DNA from: Bacteroidaceae bacterium
GTDB lineage: Bacteria > Bacteroidota > Bacteroidia > Bacteroidales > Bacteroidaceae
DNA: 64,000 nucleotides
Assembly: GCA_900769465.1 (NCBI GenBank)
Contig: CAAGGT010000154.1
Location: forward strand, 1 to 64,000
Direction: 5' to 3'
The position numbers were made by a program, and so were the translations under genes. Below, one piece after another: positions 17,836 to 24,958 of the stretch. The notes under the pieces are model-generated. The model saw nothing but the letters and a program-made list of their open reading frames with translations. It had not been told where the DNA came from and did not search any database. Position 1 is the stretch's first letter; every line of letters begins with the position of its first letter.

Positions 17836-18759
17836 TCACTTTATATAATTCTCGGCCCACTCCTTGTCAATATAGTTCTCAATGAGAGTGCAGGCGTGAG
17901 CGCTGAAATCCAAACCATTGGATATTACAGCATTCCATTCTGCGACAGCGAGTTGCGACAGTTTATCGCGTGTCACCTCACCCTTGACAAGGCCATACAG
18001 CACACCGGCATTGAAGTTGTCACCTGCTCCCACCGTACTCACCACCTCTACCTGCGGTACGGGGTATGTTGCCACTGCGCCACGTGTAAAGAGCTTGACA
18101 TCGCCGCTTCCATTGGTGAAGATAAAGTTGCGGCAATAGAATTTTATCTTCTCGTTATATATCTTCTCGGCATCGGTCATCTCATAGAGATATCTGAAAT
18201 CATCGGCCGAACCACGTACGATATCGGCAAGTTCAAGATTCTCAATCAGCGCCTCGGCAAGCTTGATGCGCTCGGTAACGTGGTTCTTCCTGAAGTTTAT
18301 ATCATAGAAAAGCACCGCGCCCTGTTCGTGGGCATACTCCAGAAAGGCCTTCGTCTTGTTGCGCAGCACAGGATTCAGCACAAAGTATGAGCCATAGACA
18401 ACAATATCCCCCTCCTTCACCACAGGAAACTCCACCTCGAGACGGTTGTTGGGATAATCCTTGTAGAAAAGATATTCCGCATCATTGTTCGCGTTAAGGA
18501 AGGCGAGCGCCAACGGCGACTTGCCACCCGAGAAACAGCACACTGCCGACGAACCCACATTGTTGTTGCGCAGATGCTCCAGAATTATGTTGCCGATGCG
18601 GTCGTCGCCCACCTCACTGATGAATTCCACAGGCACGCCGCACCTTCCCAAAGAGATTATACAATTATAGACCGAGCCACCGGGCACAGCCTTCACAGGG
18701 GAGTCGTTCTTGAACAATATATCAAAAACAGTTTCTCCTATACCAATTACTTTCGCCAT
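17836..18759 (-). CDS. PfkB-family sugar kinase (fructokinase-like)
   Basis: 307 aa. Ribokinase fold: PGGSVYN substrate loop (26-32) near the N-terminus and the ATP/anion-hole motif GAGDNFNAG (244-252) with catalytic D247. ATP-dependent phosphorylation of a sugar; closest in pattern to bacterial fructokinases, but the substrate is not proven. Starts 13 bases after the LOG-family gene and ends 47 bases before the adaptor gene, so it could share a transcript with both. Confidence 0.85.
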   Translation of the reverse strand: MAKVIGIGETVFDILFKNDSPVKAVPGGSVYNCIISLGRCGVPVEFISEVGDDRIGNIILEHLRNNNVGSSAVCCFSGGKSPLALAFLNANNDAEYLFYKDYPNNRLEVEFPVVKEGDIVVYGSYFVLNPVLRNKTKAFLEYAHEQGAVLFYDINFRKNHVTERIKLAEALIENLELADIVRGSADDFRYLYEMTDAEKIYNEKIKFYCRNFIFTNGSGDVKLFTRGAVATYPVPQVEVVSTVGAGDNFNAGVLYGLVKGEVTRDKLSQLAVAEWNAVISNGLDFSAHACTLIENYIDKEWAENYIK

Positions 18760-18772
18760 TTTTTCCTAGTTC

Positions 18773-19306
18773 CTACTTTATTAATTCCTCAAGTTCGGCA
18801 ATACTGTTTGCCACAACCAGACATTTATCCATACCGCCACGCACAAAACCCGCCTGCGACATCTCTTCCAACGTGGCATAGAGAGAGTCCCAATAACCAT
18901 TCACATTGAACAGTACCACACGCTTTGTGTGATAACCTATCGTGGCTGCAGCCATAACGTGGAAAATCTCATCAAGAGTACCCACTCCACCCGGCAATGC
19001 CACCAGGACATCACTGCGCTCAAGCATAATGTCCTTGCGTTCGCTCAGGTTACGGCAACCCACAAGCTCGTCGGGCAATGCACTCACCCGGTCACGTTCC
19101 ACAAGAATATCGGGCACCACACCAACTATGCGTGCCCCGGCAAGCTTTGCTGCCTTTGCAGTGGCCTCCATAAGGCCGAAACGCGCACCGCCATACACTA
19201 GCACGGCACCGATACGGCCAAGCATGGCTCCCACCTGAGCCGCTGCCTCAAAATAACCCGGAGCGATATTATCCGACGCGGCACAAAAAACTGCAACCTT
19301 CCTCAT
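18773..19306 (-). CDS. LOG-family protein (TIGR00730)
   Basis: 177 aa. Has the LOG signature YGGARFGLM (38-46), SERKDIM (88-94) and PGGVGTLDE (105-113), the set needed for nucleoside monophosphate phosphoribohydrolase activity (release of a base, e.g. cytokinin, from its 5'-monophosphate). In bacteria the true substrate is usually a purine nucleotide or unknown. Cytoplasmic. Sits 7 bases downstream of the ABC exporter gene. Confidence 0.88.
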   Translation of the reverse strand: MRKVAVFCAASDNIAPGYFEAAAQVGAMLGRIGAVLVYGGARFGLMEATAKAAKLAGARIVGVVPDILVERDRVSALPDELVGCRNLSERKDIMLERSDVLVALPGGVGTLDEIFHVMAAATIGYHTKRVVLFNVNGYWDSLYATLEEMSQAGFVRGGMDKCLVVANSIAELEELIK

Positions 19307-19313
19307 AATATAC

Positions 19314-21155
19314 TTACAATGTCTGCATATCGTTAAGGCGTTTGTACACGCCGTTCAACCTGATAAGTTCATCGTGCTTTCCGCGCTCCACAATCTCGCC
19401 GTCGCGCATTACACAAATCTCGTCGGCATTCTTTATTGTAGACAAACGGTGTGCAATGGCAATGGTGGTACGTGTCTTCATCAGGCGCTCAAGAGCCTCA
19501 TGCACCAGGCGCTCACTCTCTGTGTCAAGAGCCGATGTCGCCTCGTCAAGAATAAGTATGGGCGGATTCTTGAGGATTGCACGCGCAATGCTTATCCTCT
19601 GTCGCTGACCGCCCGAGAGCAGACAGCCCCTGTCACCCACATTGGTATCATAACCTTTCTCTGTCGCCATAATGAAATCGTGGGCATTGGCAATCTTTGC
19701 AGCCTCCACCACCTGTTCCATTGTAGCATTCTCCACGCCAAAGGTAATATTGTTGTAGAACGTATCATTGAACAGGATAGCCTCCTGGTTCACATTGCCT
19801 ATGAGCGCACGTAGCGATTTCACCTTCATATCCTTCACGTTCACGCCGTCAATGGTTATCTCGCCCTGCTCAACATCGTAGTAACGGGGTACAAGGTCCA
19901 CCATTGTCGACTTTCCGCTGCCCGACTGTCCCACAAGCGCAACAGTCTTGCCCTTCTCAATCTTCAGATTTATATTCTTGAGTACATCACGCTCCCCGTC
20001 GTACGAGAATGTGAGATTCCTGTACTCGATACACTCTTTCACATCGGCCGGCTCCACGCCCTTTTCACCGTCGACAATGGGATTCTCGGCCTGGAGAATG
20101 GCATCGACACGTTCCATTGAAGCCAGACCGCGGGGAATGGTGTAGGAAGCTTTTGAAAGTTCCTTCAACGGATTGATGATACTATAGAGTATTGTGAGAT
20201 AGTAGATGAACGCAGCAGCCGAGATGGGCGAGTTCTCGCTCAAGATGAGCGTTCCGCCAAACCACAACACCAGCACAATGATACCCGTTCCCAGGAATTC
20301 GCTCATGGGATGCGCCAATGCCTGTCGCGTGGTGACGCGCATCACGGCATTACGCAACTCGTTGCAGCACCTCTTGAAACGGTCGGACATCTTCTTCTCG
20401 GCAACGAACGCCTTTATTATGCGCAAACCGCCTATCGACTCGTCCATCTGCGATGTCGTTTCACCGAACCTCTGCTGCACCAGAAGCGACTTTGCCTTGA
20501 GCTTGCGGCCAATTGTACCCATCACCCATCCGAGCAAAGGCATCACCAGAATGGTGAAAAGAGTAAGTTCCCAGCTCACATATATCAGCGTCACAAAATA
20601 TATCACGATAAAGATAGGGTTCTTTATGAGCATATCCAGCGAAGTCACAATGGAATTCTCCACCTCAATCACATCACCCGTCATACGCGCAATAATATCA
20701 CCCTTTTTCTCTTTTGAGAAGAACCCCAAAGGCAACGACACCAGTTTGTCATACATCATGGTGCGCAAATCGCGTACAATACCCGTACGCAACGGTATTA
20801 TGGCCGCCGATGATGCAAAGTAGCTGGCAGTCTTGAGCAGTGTCATCAATATCAGGAACACTCCAAGCAACAACAGCATTGACGGTGCGCCGTAGTCAGC
20901 CACAAAGTCATTCATAAAGTATTGCAGGTTGTTCATCATCACATCCTTCGCATTTCCCGAATCCATCGCGCCCCACTCAATGAAATCCACCTCCACAGGC
21001 TCCGCAACCTTGAACAATATCTGCAGTATAGGTATCAGCACCATAAAAGAGAACACATTCAGCACCGCCGACAACAGTGTAAAAGCTACCGACAGCACCA
21101 GGTATTTCCTGTAAGGGGGGACAAACCTTTTCAGTACTTTAAAGAATTCCTTCAT
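19314..21155 (-). CDS. ABC exporter, MsbA/MDR type (membrane and ATPase domains fused)
   Basis: 613 aa half-transporter; works as a homodimer. About six membrane helices in residues 1-330. The ATPase domain follows: Walker A GQSGSGKS (about 400), Q-loop near NQEAILF, signature LLSGGQRQR, Walker B ILILDEATSALD and the H-loop AHRLST. Similar to lipid flippases such as MsbA, which is plausible here since no solute-binding partner is present, but the substrate is not determined. First gene of a minus-strand run with the LOG and PfkB genes. Confidence 0.9.
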   Translation of the reverse strand: MKEFFKVLKRFVPPYRKYLVLSVAFTLLSAVLNVFSFMVLIPILQILFKVAEPVEVDFIEWGAMDSGNAKDVMMNNLQYFMNDFVADYGAPSMLLLLGVFLILMTLLKTASYFASSAAIIPLRTGIVRDLRTMMYDKLVSLPLGFFSKEKKGDIIARMTGDVIEVENSIVTSLDMLIKNPIFIVIYFVTLIYVSWELTLFTILVMPLLGWVMGTIGRKLKAKSLLVQQRFGETTSQMDESIGGLRIIKAFVAEKKMSDRFKRCCNELRNAVMRVTTRQALAHPMSEFLGTGIIVLVLWFGGTLILSENSPISAAAFIYYLTILYSIINPLKELSKASYTIPRGLASMERVDAILQAENPIVDGEKGVEPADVKECIEYRNLTFSYDGERDVLKNINLKIEKGKTVALVGQSGSGKSTMVDLVPRYYDVEQGEITIDGVNVKDMKVKSLRALIGNVNQEAILFNDTFYNNITFGVENATMEQVVEAAKIANAHDFIMATEKGYDTNVGDRGCLLSGGQRQRISIARAILKNPPILILDEATSALDTESERLVHEALERLMKTRTTIAIAHRLSTIKNADEICVMRDGEIVERGKHDELIRLNGVYKRLNDMQTL

Positions 21156-21180
21156 ATAAGAGCGTTTTTATTTACTTTCG

Positions 21181-21188
21181 CAAAGGTA
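21181..21188 (-). promoter_or_regulatory. Candidate -7 element for the ABC exporter
   Basis: Minus-strand TACCTTTG, 26 bases before the start codon. A second identical TACCTTTG lies at 21200-21207, so two tandem starts are possible. Confidence 0.45.
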
Positions 21189-21338
21189 CAAAATCTTGGC
21201 AAAGGTACGCTTTTTTATTATTAAATATACTATTAGTTCAATATTTAACACTGCATGTGCCAAAAATGGCCTGACATTGAAAGCACACATCCAGCAAAAC
21301 ACGCCACTGCTATTGCCTGTTTTGCAAAAAACGACTAC

Positions 21339-21354
21339 TTTTACGGCCGTAAAA
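21339..21354. promoter_or_regulatory. 16-bp perfect palindrome before the 125-aa protein gene
   Basis: TTTTACGGCCGTAAAA, 24 bases ahead of the ATG at 21379. A wider pair, CTGTTTT (21318-21324) and AAAACAG (21351-21357), overlaps it. A near-match to a -7 box (TACTTTTA) begins at 21336, so the palindrome would sit across the transcription start. Strong candidate operator; the regulator is unknown. Confidence 0.45.
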
Positions 21355-21378
21355 CAGAGGCAGAGAAAAGTTCGACAA

Positions 21379-21756
21379 ATGGGAAGGAAAAAATTTTCAC
21401 AAAAGGAATATGACGTCATACGCAAATTGCTGAACAGCAAGATGCGCGGCAACCGTTCACAACAGAAGATGGTACGTCACACACTGCGCACGGTTTTTGA
21501 GTTCAATATTTCAGATTTCAACATACAGGGCAAGGCCTTTGGGCCGACCGACCTCGACGAGTGCCTGCGCCGTGGCCGCATACACGTACTTGACGATGCC
21601 ACAATTGAAGCAATGAAGCTGCGCCATGCCGAGAAGAAACTGCACGACGAAGCCATACAGCAGGCCGAGGCTATTGCCGACGGCGAAGCCGTTGACTGGC
21701 AGAAAGTTCTGGAGGAGTGGAACGAATACTACAAGAACAACCCGGAGGAGGCTTAA
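21379..21756 (+). CDS. Unknown small cytoplasmic protein
   Basis: 125 aa. The frame opens earlier (21196), but the upstream part is low-complexity and covers the promoter region; the Met at 21379 begins a basic, well-structured sequence (MGRKKFSQKEYDVI). No signal peptide or membrane segment. The N-terminal half is Arg/Lys-rich (KMRGNRSQQKMVRHTLR), suggesting a nucleic-acid contact; the C-terminal half is acidic and helical. I do not recognise the family. It is the only plus-strand gene between two minus-strand runs, has a palindromic candidate operator, and is followed by a hairpin-rich 3' region. Confidence 0.7.
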   Translation: MGRKKFSQKEYDVIRKLLNSKMRGNRSQQKMVRHTLRTVFEFNISDFNIQGKAFGPTDLDECLRRGRIHVLDDATIEAMKLRHAEKKLHDEAIQQAEAIADGEAVDWQKVLEEWNEYYKNNPEEA

Positions 21757-21940
21757 AGGTGAAAGCGGAAAACGGGAACCTGCTTTAACATTTTACTGCG
21801 GCAACGCGAACGAGCGTTGCTTGCGACGACTGAACCTTTAGGTTTACAAAGGAGTGCGACAAGGTCGCCTCAAAGCCAAGGTTCAAGCGCACAGATAAAC
21901 TAAAAACGGGAAGGTGAATCACCTTTCCGTTTTTAGTTTC
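21757..21940 (+). ncRNA. Candidate structured RNA or 3' UTR with serial hairpins
   Basis: Downstream of the 125-aa gene: GCAACGC-6-GCGTTGC (21801-21820), AACC-TTTA-GGTT (21833-21844), GCGAC-AAG-GTCGC (21856-21868) and a very strong terminator-type stem (21897-21939). No protein frame. Either a structured 3' UTR or a processed small RNA. I see no independent promoter, and I do not recognise an RNA family. Confidence 0.35.
21897..21939. terminator. Long bidirectional terminator
   Basis: Arms of 21 bases (AAACTAAAAACGG... / ...CCGTTTTTAGTTT) with one mismatch. It closes the plus-strand unit and may also serve the convergent SpoU gene. Confidence 0.85.
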
Positions 21941-21972
21941 AACCTTTCAGATTTCACCTTTCACTTTTCGGC
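21937..21972. repeat. Degenerate 7-bp tandem repeat
   Basis: Five heptamers of the form TTTCANC: TTTCAAC, TTTCAGA, TTTCACC, TTTCACT, TTTCGGC, with one extra C after the first. Lies between the terminator and the SpoU gene stop. Function unknown. Confidence 0.4.
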
Positions 21973-21976
21973 TCGC

Positions 21977-22513
21977 CTAAACCAGTCCCAATTTCTTTGC
22001 GAATTCCCAAATGACCATCCCTGCCGTAACCGACACGTTCAGCGAATGTTTGGTACCGAATTGGGGAATCTCTATTGCGCCGTCCGACGCATCAACCACA
22101 ACCTGTTGAACGCCCTTCACCTCGTTGCCCATGACAACCGCATAGCGTTCTCCTGCAACAGTTTCAAAATCCTGCAGAGCAATGCTTCCCTCGCACTGTT
22201 CTATAGAGAATATCCTGTAACCGTCGGCGCGCAAGGCTGCAACAGCATCCATCGTAGACTCGAAATACTGCCACTCCACAACATCCTCGGCACCAAGCGC
22301 CGTCTTGTGTATTTCGGCACTGGGAGGTGTTGCCGTTATACCGCACAACAGAATGCGCTCCACACGGAATGCATCGCCGGTGCGGAACACCGAGCCCACA
22401 TTATGCAGGCTGCGCACATTGTCAAGCACAACCACCAACGGCAGTTTCTCGGCAAGGGCAAACGCATTGCGGTCAATGCGCCCCATCTCTGTCACAAGTT
22501 TCTTTCTGTTCAT
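21977..22513 (-). CDS. SpoU/TrmH-family RNA 2'-O-methyltransferase
   Basis: 178 aa, a single SPOUT domain without an extra substrate domain. Motif 1 NVGSVFRTGDAF (about 38-49), motif 2 VMGNEVKGV, motif 3 IPQFGTKHSLNVSVTAG; together they form the knotted SAM site. Probably methylates a ribose in tRNA or rRNA; the target cannot be assigned. Its start overlaps the stop of the CoA transferase gene by 4 bases. Confidence 0.88.
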   Translation of the reverse strand: MNRKKLVTEMGRIDRNAFALAEKLPLVVVLDNVRSLHNVGSVFRTGDAFRVERILLCGITATPPSAEIHKTALGAEDVVEWQYFESTMDAVAALRADGYRIFSIEQCEGSIALQDFETVAGERYAVVMGNEVKGVQQVVVDASDGAIEIPQFGTKHSLNVSVTAGMVIWEFAKKLGLV

Positions 22514-23997
22514 AGATATCTGCTCCAGTCAATTTTACGCATATCACCTTCGCGCTCATACGCTGTGTTAAGCGCAAGGGCAGCCGCCACATTGTGCGAC
22601 ACGTGGCCGTTCTTCGCAATCTTCAGATAGTCCCACAGCAGGTTACGGTAATCGGGATGCGCACAGTTCTCAATCAGCAGACGGGCACGCTCGTCGGGCC
22701 CTTTGCCGCGCAGGTCGGCAACACCCCACTCCGTTGCCACAACACGCACATCGTGTTCGGTGTGGTCGGCATGGGTAACCATTGGCACGATAGAGCTAAT
22801 GGCACCGCCCTTTTGTGTCGATGGACACATGAATATCGAGATATAGGCATTGCGTGCAAAATCACCCGAACCGCCAATGCCGTTCATCAGGCGTGTACCG
22901 CCAATATGCGATGAGTTCACACAACCATACAGGTCTACCGCAATGGCAGTATTCATTGCTACAAGACCAAGACGACGGATTACCTCGGGGTGGTTCGATA
23001 TCTCTGACGGGCGCAGGATGAGCCTGTCGCGGAAGAAATCGAGATTGTTATACACGTGCTGCAGACACTCCTGGCTCAACGACAGCGAGCAGGTACTGCC
23101 GGCATTCACACGTCCTTTCTCCATGAGCCCGATGACCGAATCCTGCAACACCTCGGAATAGAGGTCGAGCGGTGGCAGTTCCGCACTATCTTCGAGCGCC
23201 TTGAGGACTGCATTGGCCACGTTGCCGATGCCGCTCTGTATGGGCAATCCCGTTGCAGGGATTATTCCTCGCCTCATATCATTGATGATGAATTCCACCA
23301 CATTCTCGCCAATCTTCCTTGTCACAGGGTCCAGTTCCTTGAACACCACCTGTTCGTTGGGCAGACACACCTCTACAATGCCCACCACCTTCTTGGGGTC
23401 CACCTGGACATACGGTTTTCCAATCCTGTCCGAAGCCTTGTAGATAGGTATCTCTGTGCGATAAGGCGGGTCTTTGGGTTCATACACATCATGCAGTCCC
23501 ATAGTGCGATGGAACGTATTGCGTTCTATAATTATCCTGTCGGCAAGATTGGCCACTGTCTGTCCAATGCCACCGGCTGTAGTGAGATACACCTTTCCGT
23601 CGGGGGTTATATCAATAGCCTCAAGGATTGCCACATCCACCTTTCCAAGATAGCCATAACGCAAATCCTGTGCCATTAGAGAGAGATGAAGGTCGGCATA
23701 TTCAATCTCCTTGTTGTTTATGGCATCCCTCACTGTAGAGTTGGATATGAACGGTGCCCTGAAATTAAGCGCTTTGGCGCGGGTGAGGGCTCCATCGATA
23801 GCATCACCCGTAGATGCGCCCGTGAACAGATTTATCTTGAATGGCTTGCCCGCAGCGTGAGCCTCCTCGGCACGCTTGGCAACCTCGGGGAGTACCGTCT
23901 TCGGTGTTCCCGAAAGGGTAAAACCGCTTATACCCACGCCGTCGCCGTTGTTTATGTAACAGGCGGCCTCGGCTGCTGTAAGAATAGGATAACTCAT
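22510..23997 (-). CDS. Acetyl-CoA hydrolase/succinate CoA transferase family protein
   Basis: 495 aa. Cat1/AarC-type CoA transferase: moves CoA between acetate or propionate and succinate. Conserved glycine-rich segments (GFTLSGTPK, ASTGDAIDG, IPATGLPIQSGIGNVANA) are present, and the catalytic glutamate is likely E282 in LYSEVLQD by analogy with AarC. In Bacteroidales such an enzyme fits succinate/propionate fermentation. Cytoplasmic. The thioesterase two genes upstream would also act on acyl-CoA. Confidence 0.9.
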   Translation of the reverse strand: MSYPILTAAEAACYINNGDGVGISGFTLSGTPKTVLPEVAKRAEEAHAAGKPFKINLFTGASTGDAIDGALTRAKALNFRAPFISNSTVRDAINNKEIEYADLHLSLMAQDLRYGYLGKVDVAILEAIDITPDGKVYLTTAGGIGQTVANLADRIIIERNTFHRTMGLHDVYEPKDPPYRTEIPIYKASDRIGKPYVQVDPKKVVGIVEVCLPNEQVVFKELDPVTRKIGENVVEFIINDMRRGIIPATGLPIQSGIGNVANAVLKALEDSAELPPLDLYSEVLQDSVIGLMEKGRVNAGSTCSLSLSQECLQHVYNNLDFFRDRLILRPSEISNHPEVIRRLGLVAMNTAIAVDLYGCVNSSHIGGTRLMNGIGGSGDFARNAYISIFMCPSTQKGGAISSIVPMVTHADHTEHDVRVVATEWGVADLRGKGPDERARLLIENCAHPDYRNLLWDYLKIAKNGHVSHNVAAALALNTAYEREGDMRKIDWSRYL

Positions 23998-24024
23998 AAT
24001 TGTCGTATGTTTATCGTTTGTCTA

Positions 24025-24402
24025 TCAATATTTTCTGGTAAAAATCTCGGAATACAGGAATGCACGCTTAGCCTCGGACTTGCTGCTTAATTTCACCAGG
24101 CGCTCCCGACCATCCGGCCCTTCGCCCTTCTTTTCGGGAGCGTCATATGCATCACCCCTTCCTGCCGTGTGCGCAGCACACTTGTCCTTGGCAGTACCCC
24201 CCGCGACCTGGTGAGGGGTGGCTTGTGTTGCCGGCGGCACAGGATAAACATACTCCTGTCCATCCTCCAACACCTCTATGGGGGGAAAACTCTCACCAAA
24301 GACCCGCCCGCCATCATCACCCGGGGTTGTCCGCAGGCTCTTTACAACATACACCACGGCATATATTGCGCCAATCACCAAAATAGAAACCAGTGAAACC
24401 AT
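24025..24402 (-). CDS. Small single-pass membrane protein, unknown function
   Basis: 125 aa. One N-terminal membrane helix (about 1-22) followed by a Pro/Gly/Asp-rich, low-complexity middle and a basic end, KLSSKSEAKRAFLYSEIFTRKY (spanning about 104-125). The end looks like a conserved docking or folding motif, since the middle is disordered. Topology probably N-out with the tail in the cytoplasm. I do not recognise a named domain. It lies 13 bases after the thioesterase and 27 bases before the CoA transferase gene. Confidence 0.7.
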   Translation of the reverse strand: MVSLVSILVIGAIYAVVYVVKSLRTTPGDDGGRVFGESFPPIEVLEDGQEYVYPVPPATQATPHQVAGGTAKDKCAAHTAGRGDAYDAPEKKGEGPDGRERLVKLSSKSEAKRAFLYSEIFTRKY

Positions 24403-24415
24403 ATCCAGTCAATTT

Positions 24416-24865
24416 TTATTCACAGACACCTTGCGCCACACCGGCAGCATTCACAGCCTGAACCTCCCGGAATCTCTCGAGCATATCATCAAACACCTCA
24501 CCACGTGTCAGGCGGCCATTCTTCAGGCATATTATATCAAGCTCTCCCTTCAGTACCAAAGCGCCGTCGGCAAGGTTGTATATATCCTGCAGGAAAACAA
24601 GCTTCGCACCTTTGCGTTGCGTGTTTATGCACACCACGAACCTGTCGCCGCCGCGCAGTGGACGCTTGTATTCCAGAGTTATCTTCGAGACCATCAAGTC
24701 CACTCCCAGGGTATGCATCTGTGAAAAGCTGCCGCCTATATACTCAAGGAATTCGTGACGGGCGTGTTCAAGATAGTGCTGATAGTTGGCGTTGTTCACC
24801 ACGCCCTGCACGTCGCACTCATAGTCACGCACTTTCATTTCAAGCCTGTAGATGTAGTTTTCCAT
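24416..24865 (-). CDS. Acyl-CoA thioesterase, 4HBT hot-dog fold (YbgC/FadM-like)
   Basis: 149 aa. The catalytic segment YECDVQGVVNNANY carries D18 in the position of the 4-hydroxybenzoyl-CoA thioesterase aspartate, followed by the long HYLEHARHEFL helix. Hydrolyses acyl-CoA; chain length unknown. First gene of a four-gene minus-strand unit (thioesterase, membrane protein, CoA transferase, methylase), divergent from mfd. Confidence 0.87.
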   Translation of the reverse strand: MENYIYRLEMKVRDYECDVQGVVNNANYQHYLEHARHEFLEYIGGSFSQMHTLGVDLMVSKITLEYKRPLRGGDRFVVCINTQRKGAKLVFLQDIYNLADGALVLKGELDIICLKNGRLTRGEVFDDMLERFREVQAVNAAGVAQGVCE

Positions 24866-24887
24866 AAAAACAAGACATTATCTTTCG

Positions 24888-24895
24888 CGAAGATA
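24888..24895 (-). promoter_or_regulatory. Candidate -7 element for the thioesterase operon
   Basis: Minus-strand TATCTTCG, one base off consensus, 23 bases before the start. It is the right arm of TATCTT-TCGCG-AAGATA (24879-24895), a possible operator. Confidence 0.35.
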
Positions 24896-24948
24896 CAACA
24901 ATAAAACAATTAAAGCAGATTTTAAGATATTTTATAGATATTATTTGC

Positions 24949-24956
24949 TATTTTTG
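24949..24956 (+). promoter_or_regulatory. Candidate -7 element at the mfd start
   Basis: TATTTTTG, full consensus, ending only 3 bases before the annotated ATG. If it is used, transcription would begin at or just inside the start codon region, implying a leaderless or very short leader and possibly the downstream Met at 24971. Confidence 0.35.
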
Positions 24957-24958
24957 CA

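Noticed and set aside
17789..17860. Longer start for the efflux adaptor
   Set aside because: The upstream codons overlap the PfkB gene end and would bury the signal sequence; MKKIFFTL at 17788 is a standard exported start.
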